23,244 nucleotides of DNA, taken from assembly GCA_046047235.1 (NCBI GenBank), contig JBJOII010000065.1, forward strand, positions 1 to 23,244. Direction: 5' to 3'. The position numbers were made by a program, and so were the translations under genes. A model generated the notes under the pieces. It was not told the DNA's origin. It did not search any database and saw nothing but the letters and a program-made list of their open reading frames with translations. Below, piece by piece: positions 7,870 through 14,803 of this stretch (positions within the stretch are counted from its first letter, which is position 1; the number at the start of each line of letters is the position of its first letter). The DNA is from JBMTVN01 sp046047235. Its GTDB lineage: Bacteria; Verrucomicrobiota; Verrucomicrobiia; Limisphaerales; JAHDYP01.

Positions 7870-9412
7870 GAGGAACCCATGCCTCCGCATCACGCCGAAT
7901 AGGAACCCCGCACCCCGCATCACCCCAAGCCGGCTCCATCCCCAAATCCTCCAACAATAGCCGGGAACTAATCCGTGCTGACTCAAAGATCACCGGCAAA
8001 CCACTGCCCGGATGCGTACCGCCCCCCACCAAATACATGCCGTCCAAATCCTCAAACCGGTTCCTCGGCCGCAAATGCAACATCTGATCCAAACCATGCG
8101 ACAAGTTGAAAGTCGCCCCGCGATAAATCTCATACCGCTGATCCCAGTCCGCCGGAGTAATCACCCGCTCATAACGAATCCGCTTCTCCACATCCCCATA
8201 CCCAGCCTTCGCAATCTCCCGCATGATCCGCGACCGAAAACGCTCCTTCTCCCGCTTCCAATCCACGTTCTCATGCTGATGCGTCACAGGCGACAACACA
8301 TACAGTGTGCTGTGCCCCTTCGGCGCTAAACCCCGATCGGTCACACATGCGTTCTGAACATAAAAAGACGGCTCCTCAGACAAAACATGGCGCTCCTCAA
8401 TGTCCTTCAGGTTACCCGCATAATCGCTCGCAATGTGAATGGTGTGATGCGGCAGATCATACTCCCCCTCCACCCCCAAATACATCATGAAGGTCGAACA
8501 GGAATACTTCTTCTTCGCCAACTTCCGATCCGTCCAACGCCGCCGCAAATGGTCCGGCACCAACCGCTCCATCGCTCGCGCAAAATCCGCATTCACCACC
8601 ACCGCATCCGCCCGGTGAACCCCCGACTCCGTCCGCACCCCCACCGCCTTCCGCCCCGCAAACAGAATCTCCTGCACCGGCTCGTTCAAATGAAACTCAA
8701 CCCCCATCTTCTGCGCCAACCTCGCCATCGCCGCAGTCACCGCAGAACACCCGCCCAGCGGATGCCAAACCCCATACTCATATTCCAGAAACGAGAGGAT
8801 CGAAAATAAACTCGGACACCGGAACGGAGACATCCCTAAATACTTCGACTGGAAACAAAACGCCAATCGCACCCGCTCATCCTTAAAGAACCTCTTCAGG
8901 TAAGACTCCACGGATTGATGCGGCCGAATCCACGGCAATAACTTCAACATCCGCGCCTGCATCACCGAACCCCACCCCAAAAACGGCGACTCCAAACACG
9001 GCTCCATCAAATGTAGCTTGGTCCGGTTCTCCGCCAGAAATCGCTCAAAACCAGGCGCATCCTCCGGCGCAATCCGCCGAATCTGCTCCTGCATCCGCTC
9101 CACATCCGACGTCGCATCCAAACGTCCACCACTCCCAAACTGAATCCGATACTGCGGATCCAACCGCACCATCGGAACCTCATCCCGCAAGTTAGCACCC
9201 GCCGCCTTGAAAATTTCCTCCAACACCCGCGGATACAGGAAGAAGGTCGGCCCCAAGTCAAAGCGATACCCGCTGGCCTCAATGGATGATGTGCGCCCCC
9301 CCACAACCGGAAGCCGCTCCACCACCTTAACGCGCGCTCCCGAAGCAGCCAGCAACATGCTCGTCGCTAACCCGCCAGGACCCGCTCCAATCACCAGGAT
9401 TTCTTTGCTCAT
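7853..9412 (-). CDS. CrtI/CrtN-family carotenoid desaturase
   Basis: A 519-residue FAD amine-oxidase-fold protein, normal length for the family. The N-terminus has the dinucleotide-binding motif VIGAGPGGLATSMLLAASGA with VVERLPVVGGRTSS, then YRFDLGPTFFLYP. The C-terminus has the phytoene-dehydrogenase signature MYLVGGGTHPGSGLPVIF. The start ATG 9412 is chosen because GGAGAAGGA lies just upstream and it begins directly at the Rossmann strand (MSKEILVIGAG); an upstream in-frame ATG at 9472 adds a tail reaching into the small upstream gene. It introduces double bonds into phytoene (C40) or dehydrosqualene/squalene (C30). Partners resembling the staphyloxanthin tail enzymes favour C30, but sequence alone does not decide CrtI against CrtN. 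No crtB/crtM or hpnCDE is in the window. Confidence 0.92.
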   Translation of the reverse strand: MSKEILVIGAGPGGLATSMLLAASGARVKVVERLPVVGGRTSSIEASGYRFDLGPTFFLYPRVLEEIFKAAGANLRDEVPMVRLDPQYRIQFGSGGRLDATSDVERMQEQIRRIAPEDAPGFERFLAENRTKLHLMEPCLESPFLGWGSVMQARMLKLLPWIRPHQSVESYLKRFFKDERVRLAFCFQSKYLGMSPFRCPSLFSILSFLEYEYGVWHPLGGCSAVTAAMARLAQKMGVEFHLNEPVQEILFAGRKAVGVRTESGVHRADAVVVNADFARAMERLVPDHLRRRWTDRKLAKKKYSCSTFMMYLGVEGEYDLPHHTIHIASDYAGNLKDIEERHVLSEEPSFYVQNACVTDRGLAPKGHSTLYVLSPVTHQHENVDWKREKERFRSRIMREIAKAGYGDVEKRIRYERVITPADWDQRYEIYRGATFNLSHGLDQMLHLRPRNRFEDLDGMYLVGGGTHPGSGLPVIFESARISSRLLLEDLGMEPAWGDAGCGVPIRRDAEAWVPHELRG

Positions 9413-9432
9413 CGTCCTTCTCCAGTCAGTTT

Positions 9433-9642
9433 CTACAACCGCGTGCGAATCCCACACGCCCGCATCACACACCAGCCCCGCCCCGCCTCAAACGCCGTGA
9501 AAGCGGCAGAGACACCCATGACCCCTCCAACCCACGCACTCCAACTCCATACAGCCCAGGCACCCAGCCCCATCAACAAAGCCAGCACCCAGCGAAAGGC
9601 TCTTCCACGCCAGTCAATATTGGGATGCCAGAAGCGCGACAT
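9433..9642 (-). CDS. Small DUF2892-like membrane protein
   Basis: A 69-residue protein. The N-terminal NIDWRGRAFRW, a hydrophobic centre (about 17-50, probably two short helices) and the C-terminal WCVMRACGIRT resemble DUF2892/YgaP-type inner-membrane modules (N-x-D-R..R at the start, WC...GI at the end). It lies 3 bp after the sigma-factor stop and 20 bp before the desaturase ATG, so it is cotranscribed with both. No strong Shine-Dalgarno sequence is seen, so it may depend on coupling to the sigma-factor gene. Function is unknown. A role as membrane partner of the sigma factor or of carotenoid enzymes is possible but rests only on position. Confidence 0.75.
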   Translation of the reverse strand: MSRFWHPNIDWRGRAFRWVLALLMGLGAWAVWSWSAWVGGVMGVSAAFTAFEAGRGWCVMRACGIRTRL

Positions 9643-9645
9643 AAA

Positions 9646-10617
9646 TTAAGCGACCGCAGTCACGGTCTCTCTCTGCTCCATCCAGCGGCGTAATTTCGCC
9701 AAAGCCACGTTCTGCAATTGACGGATCCGCTCACGCGTCACCCCAAACCGCTGGCCGACCTCCTCCAAGGTCTTCTCCTCGCCACCATCCAAACCAAACC
9801 GGTACCGGAGAATCCCCGCCTCCCGCGCATCTAACCGCTTCATCAAATCACCCAGAATCTCCGTCACAGTCTGATCATCCAGACTCTGAAAAGGAGCCTC
9901 CGCCCTCTCGTCCGCCACAATGTCCGCCACCCGCCCGGTATCCCCCTCGCCCAACGGCATCTCCAGACTCAACGGACGCACCGCCGCCAAACGCATGGAC
10001 TTCACCTTGCGCAATGGCAAACCCACCTCCTCCGCCAATTCCTCATCACTCGGCTCCCTGCCCAATTCCTCCTGCATATCCATCGCCGCCCTACGCAACC
10101 GACACAATTTGTCGATCACGTGCGATGGCAACCGAATGGTCTTGGCCTGATTTGCAATCGCCCGCCGCACAGCCTGCTTGATCCACCAGGAACTGTAGGT
10201 CGAAAATTTCGCGCCCTTGGACGGATCAAATTTCTCCACCGCACGCATCAAACCAATGTTCCCCTCGTTAATCAGATCCAACAGCGGTAACCCCAATCCG
10301 TCATACTCCCGGGCAATCTTCACCACTAGCCTCAGGTTCGCCCGAATCATGTGCTGCCGCGCCCCCTCATCACCCGCCTGTATCCGCGCCGCTAACTCCA
10401 CTTCCTCCTCCACCGTCAACAAAGGCACACTCCCCACCTCCCGCATGTAAAGGTGTATCGCCGATGCCGACTCCCAGCGGTCACGCCCCACGCTCCCAAA
10501 AGACTCGTCCGGCGCGGCCATTTCACGCTCCCCATCAGACGTTTCTCCCGCAACGGTTACAGCAAAACCTCCTGAAACTACCTGCCCCGCCCGTGACTGC
10601 ATCTTCTGTTTTCGCAT
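9646..10617 (-). CDS. Group 2 (RpoS-like) sigma-70 factor heading the carotenoid operon
   Basis: A 323-residue sigma factor with a short, probably disordered N-terminus (1-50), region 1.2 (about 52-82), region 2 (about 86-168, with LINEGNIGLMRAVEKFDP and STYSSWWIKQAV), region 3 (about 170-235) and region 4.2 (TLEEVGQRFGVTRERIRQLQ, 283-302). It lacks the long region 1.1 and non-conserved insertion of RpoD. In region 2.4 the residue aligned with E. coli RpoD Gln437 is kept (Gln148) but that aligned with Thr440 is Arg151, so -10 recognition may be shifted. Region 4.2 keeps the RERIRQ contacts expected for a TTGACA-type -35. ATG 10617 is preceded by GAGGA at 5-6 bases. It is first of five tightly packed genes and divergent from a CarH-like photoreceptor; I infer light-induced expression. 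Confidence 0.93.
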   Translation of the reverse strand: MRKQKMQSRAGQVVSGGFAVTVAGETSDGEREMAAPDESFGSVGRDRWESASAIHLYMREVGSVPLLTVEEEVELAARIQAGDEGARQHMIRANLRLVVKIAREYDGLGLPLLDLINEGNIGLMRAVEKFDPSKGAKFSTYSSWWIKQAVRRAIANQAKTIRLPSHVIDKLCRLRRAAMDMQEELGREPSDEELAEEVGLPLRKVKSMRLAAVRPLSLEMPLGEGDTGRVADIVADERAEAPFQSLDDQTVTEILGDLMKRLDAREAGILRYRFGLDGGEEKTLEEVGQRFGVTRERIRQLQNVALAKLRRWMEQRETVTAVA

Positions 10618-10689
10618 ATCGATCCTCGAACCGGTTTGTTAAGCTCCTGACTTAGACACAACTTCGGCCAATCGGCTAATTGCTTCGTC

Positions 10690-10718
10690 AAAGTATGTAC
10701 ACAGCTGACCGCTGTCAA
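10690..10718 (-). promoter_or_regulatory. Predicted promoter of the sigma-carotenoid operon
   Basis: On the - strand a perfect TTGACA -35 (10718-10713) is followed after 17 bp by TACTTT (10695-10690, three of six matches to TATAAT). The predicted start near 10683 leaves a ~65-nt leader before ATG 10617. The spacer contains CAGCTG and the palindrome TGTACA next to the -10, where a repressor would block polymerase. A perfect -35 with a weak -10 suits a regulated promoter. This is prediction from base pattern only. Confidence 0.55.
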
Positions 10719-10804
10719 TGTTTTGGATAATGAATTTTTCGTAATGTTTATGTTTCGTCTAAGCTATAACCCTCGAAGTGCCCGACATTTTATGCTCCGA
10801 TTAT

Positions 10805-10834
10805 TTGACAGATTTTGAAATCTAGACAGATTAT
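10805..10834 (+). promoter_or_regulatory. Predicted promoter of the carH-like gene with operator in the spacer
   Basis: A perfect TTGACA at 10805-10810 is followed after 18 bp by GATTAT (10829-10834, four of six). Between them lies a 14-bp inverted repeat, AGATTT-TG-AAATCT (10810-10823). MerR-family regulators typically bind a palindrome inside a lengthened -35/-10 spacer, so this fits autoregulation by the gene it drives. The predicted transcript starts about 24 nt before ATG 10865, which has only a weak AGG upstream. Confidence 0.55.
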
Positions 10835-10864
10835 GACCAATTCATTGGCTGCAACGTCAGGTTT

Positions 10865-11812
10865 ATGAGCAAGGTTCACCACTCCATTAATATGGCCGCC
10901 CGGAAATCCGGACTCACCCCCCACGTGATCCGGGTCTGGGAACGCAGATATGGAGCCGTCACCCCCACTCGGACCGACACGAATCGACGCCTCTACAGCG
11001 AAGCCGAAATCGAACGCCTCTCCCTCCTCAGACAAGCTGTCAGCGCCGGTTACCGCATCAGCAATATCGCCACTCTGGACGCACCCGCCCTGCGCGAACT
11101 CCTCATCGATGCACCCACCGCGGTGGATCAGAGCTCCCCCGCTTCCACACCCACCCACCGACCCGCCGGCGAAGATTTCGAAGCCCGCTGCCTGGACGCC
11201 ATCCAACAAATGGATGCCCACGCCCTCGACGATATCATCACCCGCGCCCTCATCGTGTTCGGCCACCAAGGCCTCCTCCGCAACGTCATCGCCCCGCTCA
11301 CCCAAGCCCTCGGTGACCTCTGGTCCCAAGGCTCCATCACCGCCGCCCACGAACACTTCGCCAGCGCTTTCCTCCGTAATTTCCTCAGCAACGCCGCCCG
11401 CCCATTCGCCATCACCGAAAATACCCCCTGCATCGTCGTCGCAACACCCCACGGCCAACTCCATGAACTCGGCGCCACCATGATCGCCTCCGCCGCCCGA
11501 AACCAGGGCTGGCGCGTGGTCTACCTCGGAGCCAGCCTCCCCGCCGCCGAAATCGCCGGCGCCGCCGCGCAAAACAAAGCTCGAGCCGTCGCACTCAGCC
11601 TGGTCTACCCCACCGATGACCCCCACATGGCCCAGGAACTCTCCAATCTCCGCCGCTACCTGCCCGCCTCAATCCGTATCCTCGCCGGAGGACGCGCCTC
11701 CCACGCCTACGCTGCACCCCTCAAAGCCATCGGTGCCTTGACCACCGAAGACCTCGATATGTTTTGCGAACATCTCGAAAACCTACGGAAACCCTCGCAG
11801 TTCCAAGGCTAA
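10865..11812 (+). CDS. CarH/LitR-type B12-binding MerR photoreceptor-repressor
   Basis: A 315-residue regulator. The N-terminal MerR helix-turn-helix (about 5-75) has VIRVWERRYG and TNRRLYSEAEIERL. A linker is followed by a four-helix cobalamin cap (about 105-185) with Trp153, then nine residues, then Glu163-His164. This is the Wx9EH signature of the CarH photoreceptor cap that packs on the adenosyl group. The Rossmann-like B12 domain (about 187-300) has His200 in QLHELG, the expected lower axial cobalt ligand; the usual ExHxxG/DxHxxG has Gln198 here instead of an acid. Characterised members bind adenosylcobalamin as tetramers in the dark, repress carotenoid genes, and fall apart when light breaks the Co-C bond. 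Divergent from the sigma-carotenoid operon, it is the likely light switch for it. Confidence 0.93.
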   Translation: MSKVHHSINMAARKSGLTPHVIRVWERRYGAVTPTRTDTNRRLYSEAEIERLSLLRQAVSAGYRISNIATLDAPALRELLIDAPTAVDQSSPASTPTHRPAGEDFEARCLDAIQQMDAHALDDIITRALIVFGHQGLLRNVIAPLTQALGDLWSQGSITAAHEHFASAFLRNFLSNAARPFAITENTPCIVVATPHGQLHELGATMIASAARNQGWRVVYLGASLPAAEIAGAAAQNKARAVALSLVYPTDDPHMAQELSNLRRYLPASIRILAGGRASHAYAAPLKAIGALTTEDLDMFCEHLENLRKPSQFQG

Positions 11813-11826
11813 CACCCCACCTCCCC

Positions 11827-12315
11827 ATGAGACGATTCGTCTTCGAACAGGATACTCTCCTGCCACTCGCGCTCGAGGAAACCTTCAGCTTCTTCGCCAA
11901 CGCCGAAAACCTCGAAGCCATCACCCCGCCCTGGCTGCACTTTTCCATCCTCACCCCCACCCCCATCACCATGCAGGCCGGAACCCTCATCGATTATCGC
12001 CTCCGGGTTCACGGCATCCCCCTCCGCTGGCAAACGGAAATCACCCGCTGGAACCCACCTTACGACTTCACCGACGAACAGAAACGCGGCCCCTACCGGC
12101 TGTGGATCCATCGGCATGTCTTTACAGCCGAGGGAGACCAAACCCGCATGCGGGATCAGATCACCTATGCCGTGTTCGGTGGCAGCCTGATCAACCGCCT
12201 GTTCGTCCAGAAAGACGTCCTCCGCATTTTTAACCACCGGCAAACCGCCATACAAGCGCTCCTCCCCAACCACCACAGCCGCTCAAATCTCAGCTCCCAC
12301 GCCGTCACAGCCTAA
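11827..12315 (+). CDS. SRPBCC-family ligand-binding protein
   Basis: A 162-residue protein starting at ATG 11827, 14 bp after the photoreceptor stop; an upstream in-frame ATG at 11764 lies inside that gene. The pattern FVFEQDTLLPLALEETFSFF, ENLEAITPPWLHF, then TLIDYRLRVHGIPLRWQTEI and FGGSLINRLFV is typical of START/Bet v1-like SRPBCC proteins of the COG4276 type. The fold makes a deep hydrophobic pocket for lipids, polyketides or isoprenoids. No catalytic residue can be assigned. Cotranscription with a CarH-like regulator opposite carotenoid genes makes a carotenoid or other isoprenoid a reasonable ligand guess; this is inference. Databases often mislabel this family as an epimerase or cyclase. 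Confidence 0.82.
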   Translation: MRRFVFEQDTLLPLALEETFSFFANAENLEAITPPWLHFSILTPTPITMQAGTLIDYRLRVHGIPLRWQTEITRWNPPYDFTDEQKRGPYRLWIHRHVFTAEGDQTRMRDQITYAVFGGSLINRLFVQKDVLRIFNHRQTAIQALLPNHHSRSNLSSHAVTA

Positions 12316-12363
12316 CTTCAGCTTGCCTTCTCGCCAGCTTTCTGACCCCATCCATCCCCTCGC

Positions 12364-13314
12364 TTGAGGGCACACTCCCCCATCCCAACAGACTCCGTAT
12401 CCACCCCCCTTCTGGTGGCCGCCTTCGCCGCCCTCTACGTGGCCTGGGGCTCCACCTACCTCGCCATCCGAATCGTCGTCGAACACCTGCCACCCTTCCT
12501 CATGGCAGCCCTCCGCTTCGTCATCGCCGGAGGCCTCCTCCTCCTCTTCCTCCGCTGGCGCGGCGAACCCTGGCCCACCCGACAACAATGGCGCACCGGC
12601 GCCCTAGTCGGCACTCTCCTGCTCTTCGGTGGTAACGGACTCGTCAGCTGGTCAGAACAAAGCGTCGCCTCCGGACTCACCGCCCTCATCCTCGCCACCA
12701 CCCCGCTCTGGTTCGTCGTCCTCGAATGGCTGCCGCCCTGGCATAAACGCCCTGCACCCTCCACCGTCGCCGGACTCATCCTCGGATTCCTCGGCGTCAT
12801 CATCCTCGTCAGCCGCCCCGCCTCCAACCCCGCCAACGGCCCCGAATGGTCCTGGGCCGGTATCGCAGTCCTCCTCAGTGCCTGCGTCTTCTGGTCCACC
12901 GGCTCACTCCTCCAACGCCGCGCCGGCTGGTCCGCCTCACCCGCCATGAACGCCGCCGTCCAGATGCTCTGCGGCGCCGCTTCCCTCACCATCGCCGGAA
13001 CTCTCACCGGTGAATGGAATCGACTCCACCTCGCCGACTTCTCATCCAAGGCCCTCACCGCCCTCGCCTACCTCGTGGTCTTCGGCTCCTGGATCGGCTT
13101 CGGCGCCTATGTCTGGCTCCTCAAACATACCACCCCCACCCGCCTCGCCACCTACGCCTACGTCAACCCCGTCATCGCCGTCCTCCTCGGCTGGCTCATC
13201 CTCAAGGAACCCATCACTATCCGCATCCTCTGGGCCGGCCTCTGCATCCTCGCCAGTGTGCTCATCGTCCAATGGCCCCGCCCTAAACCCAAATCCATCC
13301 CCACAAACAATTAG
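12364..13314 (+). CDS. DMT-superfamily (EamA/YedA-like) exporter
   Basis: A 316-residue protein with about ten hydrophobic helices in two EamA repeats. The first starts with ALYVAWGSTYLAIRIVVEHLPP, the typical YedA/RhaT-type opening; the second ends with AYVNPVIAVLLGWLILKEP, the classic C-terminal EamA motif. The start is TTG 12364: an in-frame stop at 12343-12345 rules out anything earlier, and the next candidate (GTG near 12415) begins inside helix 1. No good Shine-Dalgarno sequence is seen. It would sit in the inner membrane and export a small metabolite or amino acid; the substrate is unknown. It lies 48 bp after the SRPBCC gene on the same strand, so it may share that transcript, and converges on enolase. 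Confidence 0.9.
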   Translation: MRAHSPIPTDSVSTPLLVAAFAALYVAWGSTYLAIRIVVEHLPPFLMAALRFVIAGGLLLLFLRWRGEPWPTRQQWRTGALVGTLLLFGGNGLVSWSEQSVASGLTALILATTPLWFVVLEWLPPWHKRPAPSTVAGLILGFLGVIILVSRPASNPANGPEWSWAGIAVLLSACVFWSTGSLLQRRAGWSASPAMNAAVQMLCGAASLTIAGTLTGEWNRLHLADFSSKALTALAYLVVFGSWIGFGAYVWLLKHTTPTRLATYAYVNPVIAVLLGWLILKEPITIRILWAGLCILASVLIVQWPRPKPKSIPTNN

Positions 13315-13353
13315 GCCCGGCAATCACCCCCTCTTCGGAGCAATCACCGGGCC
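13314..13353. terminator. Possible hairpin after the DMT exporter
   Basis: GGCCCGG (13314-13320) pairs with CCGGGCC (13347-13353) across a 26-nt loop that contains CAATCACC twice (13321-13328 and 13341-13348, the second copy running into the stem). It overlaps the last base of the exporter stop codon. No T-tract follows on the + strand, so an intrinsic terminator is uncertain. Confidence 0.35.
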
Positions 13354-13359
13354 CAAATC

Positions 13360-13380
13360 AAAAGCCCCGCACAGCAGGGC
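13360..13380 (-). terminator. Intrinsic terminator of enolase
   Basis: On the - strand, 9 bases after the enolase stop, GCCCTGC-TGT-GCGGGGC forms a 7-bp stem (one G-T pair) with a 3-nt loop, followed directly by TTTTGATTT. This is a standard rho-independent terminator. Confidence 0.72.
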
Positions 13381-13388
13381 AACGCAGA

Positions 13389-14669
13389 TCAGACGTTCTT
13401 CATCTTGCCACCGTAAACCGCCGTTTCACCCAACTGCTGCTCAATCCGCAACAGCTGGTTGTACTTCGCCAACCGATCACTCCGGCTCAAGGAACCCGTC
13501 TTGATCTGACCGCAGTTCGTCGCTACCGACAAATCCGCAATGGTCGCGTCCTCAGTCTCGCCCGACCGATGACTCATCACAGCCGTGTAGTTGTTCGACT
13601 GCGCCAACTCCACCGCGTCCAAAGTCTCGGTCAGTGAGCCAATCTGGTTCACCTTCACCAAAATCGAGTTCGCCGTGCCCGTATCAATCCCCTTGCGCAG
13701 GAACTTCACGTTCGTCACAAACAAATCATCACCCACCAGCTGAACCTTGTCCCCCAACTTGTCCGTCAAGGTCTTCCAGTTCTTCCAGTCGCTCTCCGCA
13801 CAACCATCCTCAATCGACACAATCGGATACTTCTTGCAGAGCTTCACGTAGAAGTCCACCAGCTCATCGCCAGTCACTTTCTGACCCGTGCTCTTCTTGA
13901 AGGTATACGTGCCGTTCCCGTTGTAAAACTCCGAGCTAGCCACGTCCAAAGCCAGGAAGATCTGCTTCGCCGCCTTGTAACCAGCATCCTTCGTGGCCTG
14001 TAATATCGCCTCAATCGCCGCTTCCGTGCTCTCCAGCTTCGGCGCAAACCCACCCTCATCCCCCACCGCCGTGCTCATCCCCTTCTTCTTCAATACCGCC
14101 TTCAACGCGTGGAAAATCTCGGTGATCGCCCGCAACCCCTCGCTGAAGGTCGGCAACCCCACGGGCATAATCATGAACTCCTGAAAATCAATCGGCGCAT
14201 CCGAATGAGCCCCACCGTTGATCACGTTCGCCATCGGCACCGGCAATACCTTCGCGTTCGGCCCACCCAAATACTTGTACAACGGCTGACCCAATGTCTC
14301 CGCCGCCGCCTTCGCCGTCGCCAATGAAACCGCCAATATCGCGTTCGCCCCCAGCTTCGCCTTCGTCTCCGTCCCGTCCAACTCCAGCATCATCCGATCC
14401 ACACCCAGCTGATCCAACGCATCCATCCCAATCAAAGCCGGCAGGATCTTCGTCTCCACATTCTTCACCGCCTTGGAAACTCCCTTGCCCAAATAACGCT
14501 TCTTGTTCCCATCCCGCAGCTCCAACGCCTCGTGCTCACCCGTGCTCGCCCCCGAAGGCACCGCCGCACGGCCAACCGCACCGCCAGCCAGCAATACGTC
14601 CACTTCCACTGTAGGATTGCCGCGCGAGTCCAGTATTTCACGGGCCTTGATGTCTTGGATCGTTGTCAT
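13389..14669 (-). CDS. eno: Enolase (phosphopyruvate hydratase)
   Basis: A 426-residue protein, the normal bacterial length, converting 2-phosphoglycerate to phosphoenolpyruvate in the cytoplasm. It begins with the universal IKAREILDSRGNPTVEVDV and keeps PSGASTGEHEALELRD, the NVINGGAHSD loop, the acid in VGDEGGFAP, and the metal ligands in LALDVASSEF, VSIEDG and VGDDLFVTN. It also has the catalytic lysine in ILVKVNQIG and the signature loop MSHRSGETED. ATG 14669 is chosen. An in-frame GTG at 14702 extends the frame, but the predicted promoter would start transcription near 14698, inside that extension. A promoter and a terminator frame it as a single-gene unit. Confidence 0.98.
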   Translation of the reverse strand: MTTIQDIKAREILDSRGNPTVEVDVLLAGGAVGRAAVPSGASTGEHEALELRDGNKKRYLGKGVSKAVKNVETKILPALIGMDALDQLGVDRMMLELDGTETKAKLGANAILAVSLATAKAAAETLGQPLYKYLGGPNAKVLPVPMANVINGGAHSDAPIDFQEFMIMPVGLPTFSEGLRAITEIFHALKAVLKKKGMSTAVGDEGGFAPKLESTEAAIEAILQATKDAGYKAAKQIFLALDVASSEFYNGNGTYTFKKSTGQKVTGDELVDFYVKLCKKYPIVSIEDGCAESDWKNWKTLTDKLGDKVQLVGDDLFVTNVKFLRKGIDTGTANSILVKVNQIGSLTETLDAVELAQSNNYTAVMSHRSGETEDATIADLSVATNCGQIKTGSLSRSDRLAKYNQLLRIEQQLGETAVYGGKMKNV

Positions 14670-14704
14670 AAGAAGATCAGATTCACATTCCGAATAAGCC
14701 ACGC

Positions 14705-14732
14705 ATCATAGAAACGCCATACCCCCAGTCAA
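14705..14732 (-). promoter_or_regulatory. Predicted enolase promoter
   Basis: On the - strand TTGACT (14732-14727, five of six) is followed after 16 bp by TATGAT (14710-14705, five of six). The predicted start, near 14698, lies about 29 nt before ATG 14669. This is the best sigma-70-type promoter in the window and fits a highly expressed housekeeping gene. Confidence 0.7.
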
Positions 14733-14803
14733 GAAACACCACCCAAAGCCTCGCAATTCCCTTGGCCCCCTCAACCCCCACACCCCAAAATCACCCCGCT
14801 GCC

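Larger units (their letters stand above)
10652..10835. promoter_or_regulatory. Candidate operator array between sigma and carH-like genes
   Basis: The AT-richer divergent region has a recurring TWGAC core on both strands. Plus-strand copies are at 10653-10657, 10805-10809 and 10823-10827. Minus-strand copies are contained in 10681-10692, 10713-10718 and 10751-10762. Two longer pairs stand out. TWGACAGATTWTG occurs at 10805-10817 and 10823-10835 (11 of 13 identical, 18 bp apart). TTWGACGAARCA occurs on the - strand at 10692-10681 and 10762-10751 (10 of 12 identical, 70 bp apart). These are plausible binding sites for the adjacent MerR-type regulator; two copies coincide with the -35 boxes. Confidence 0.45.
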
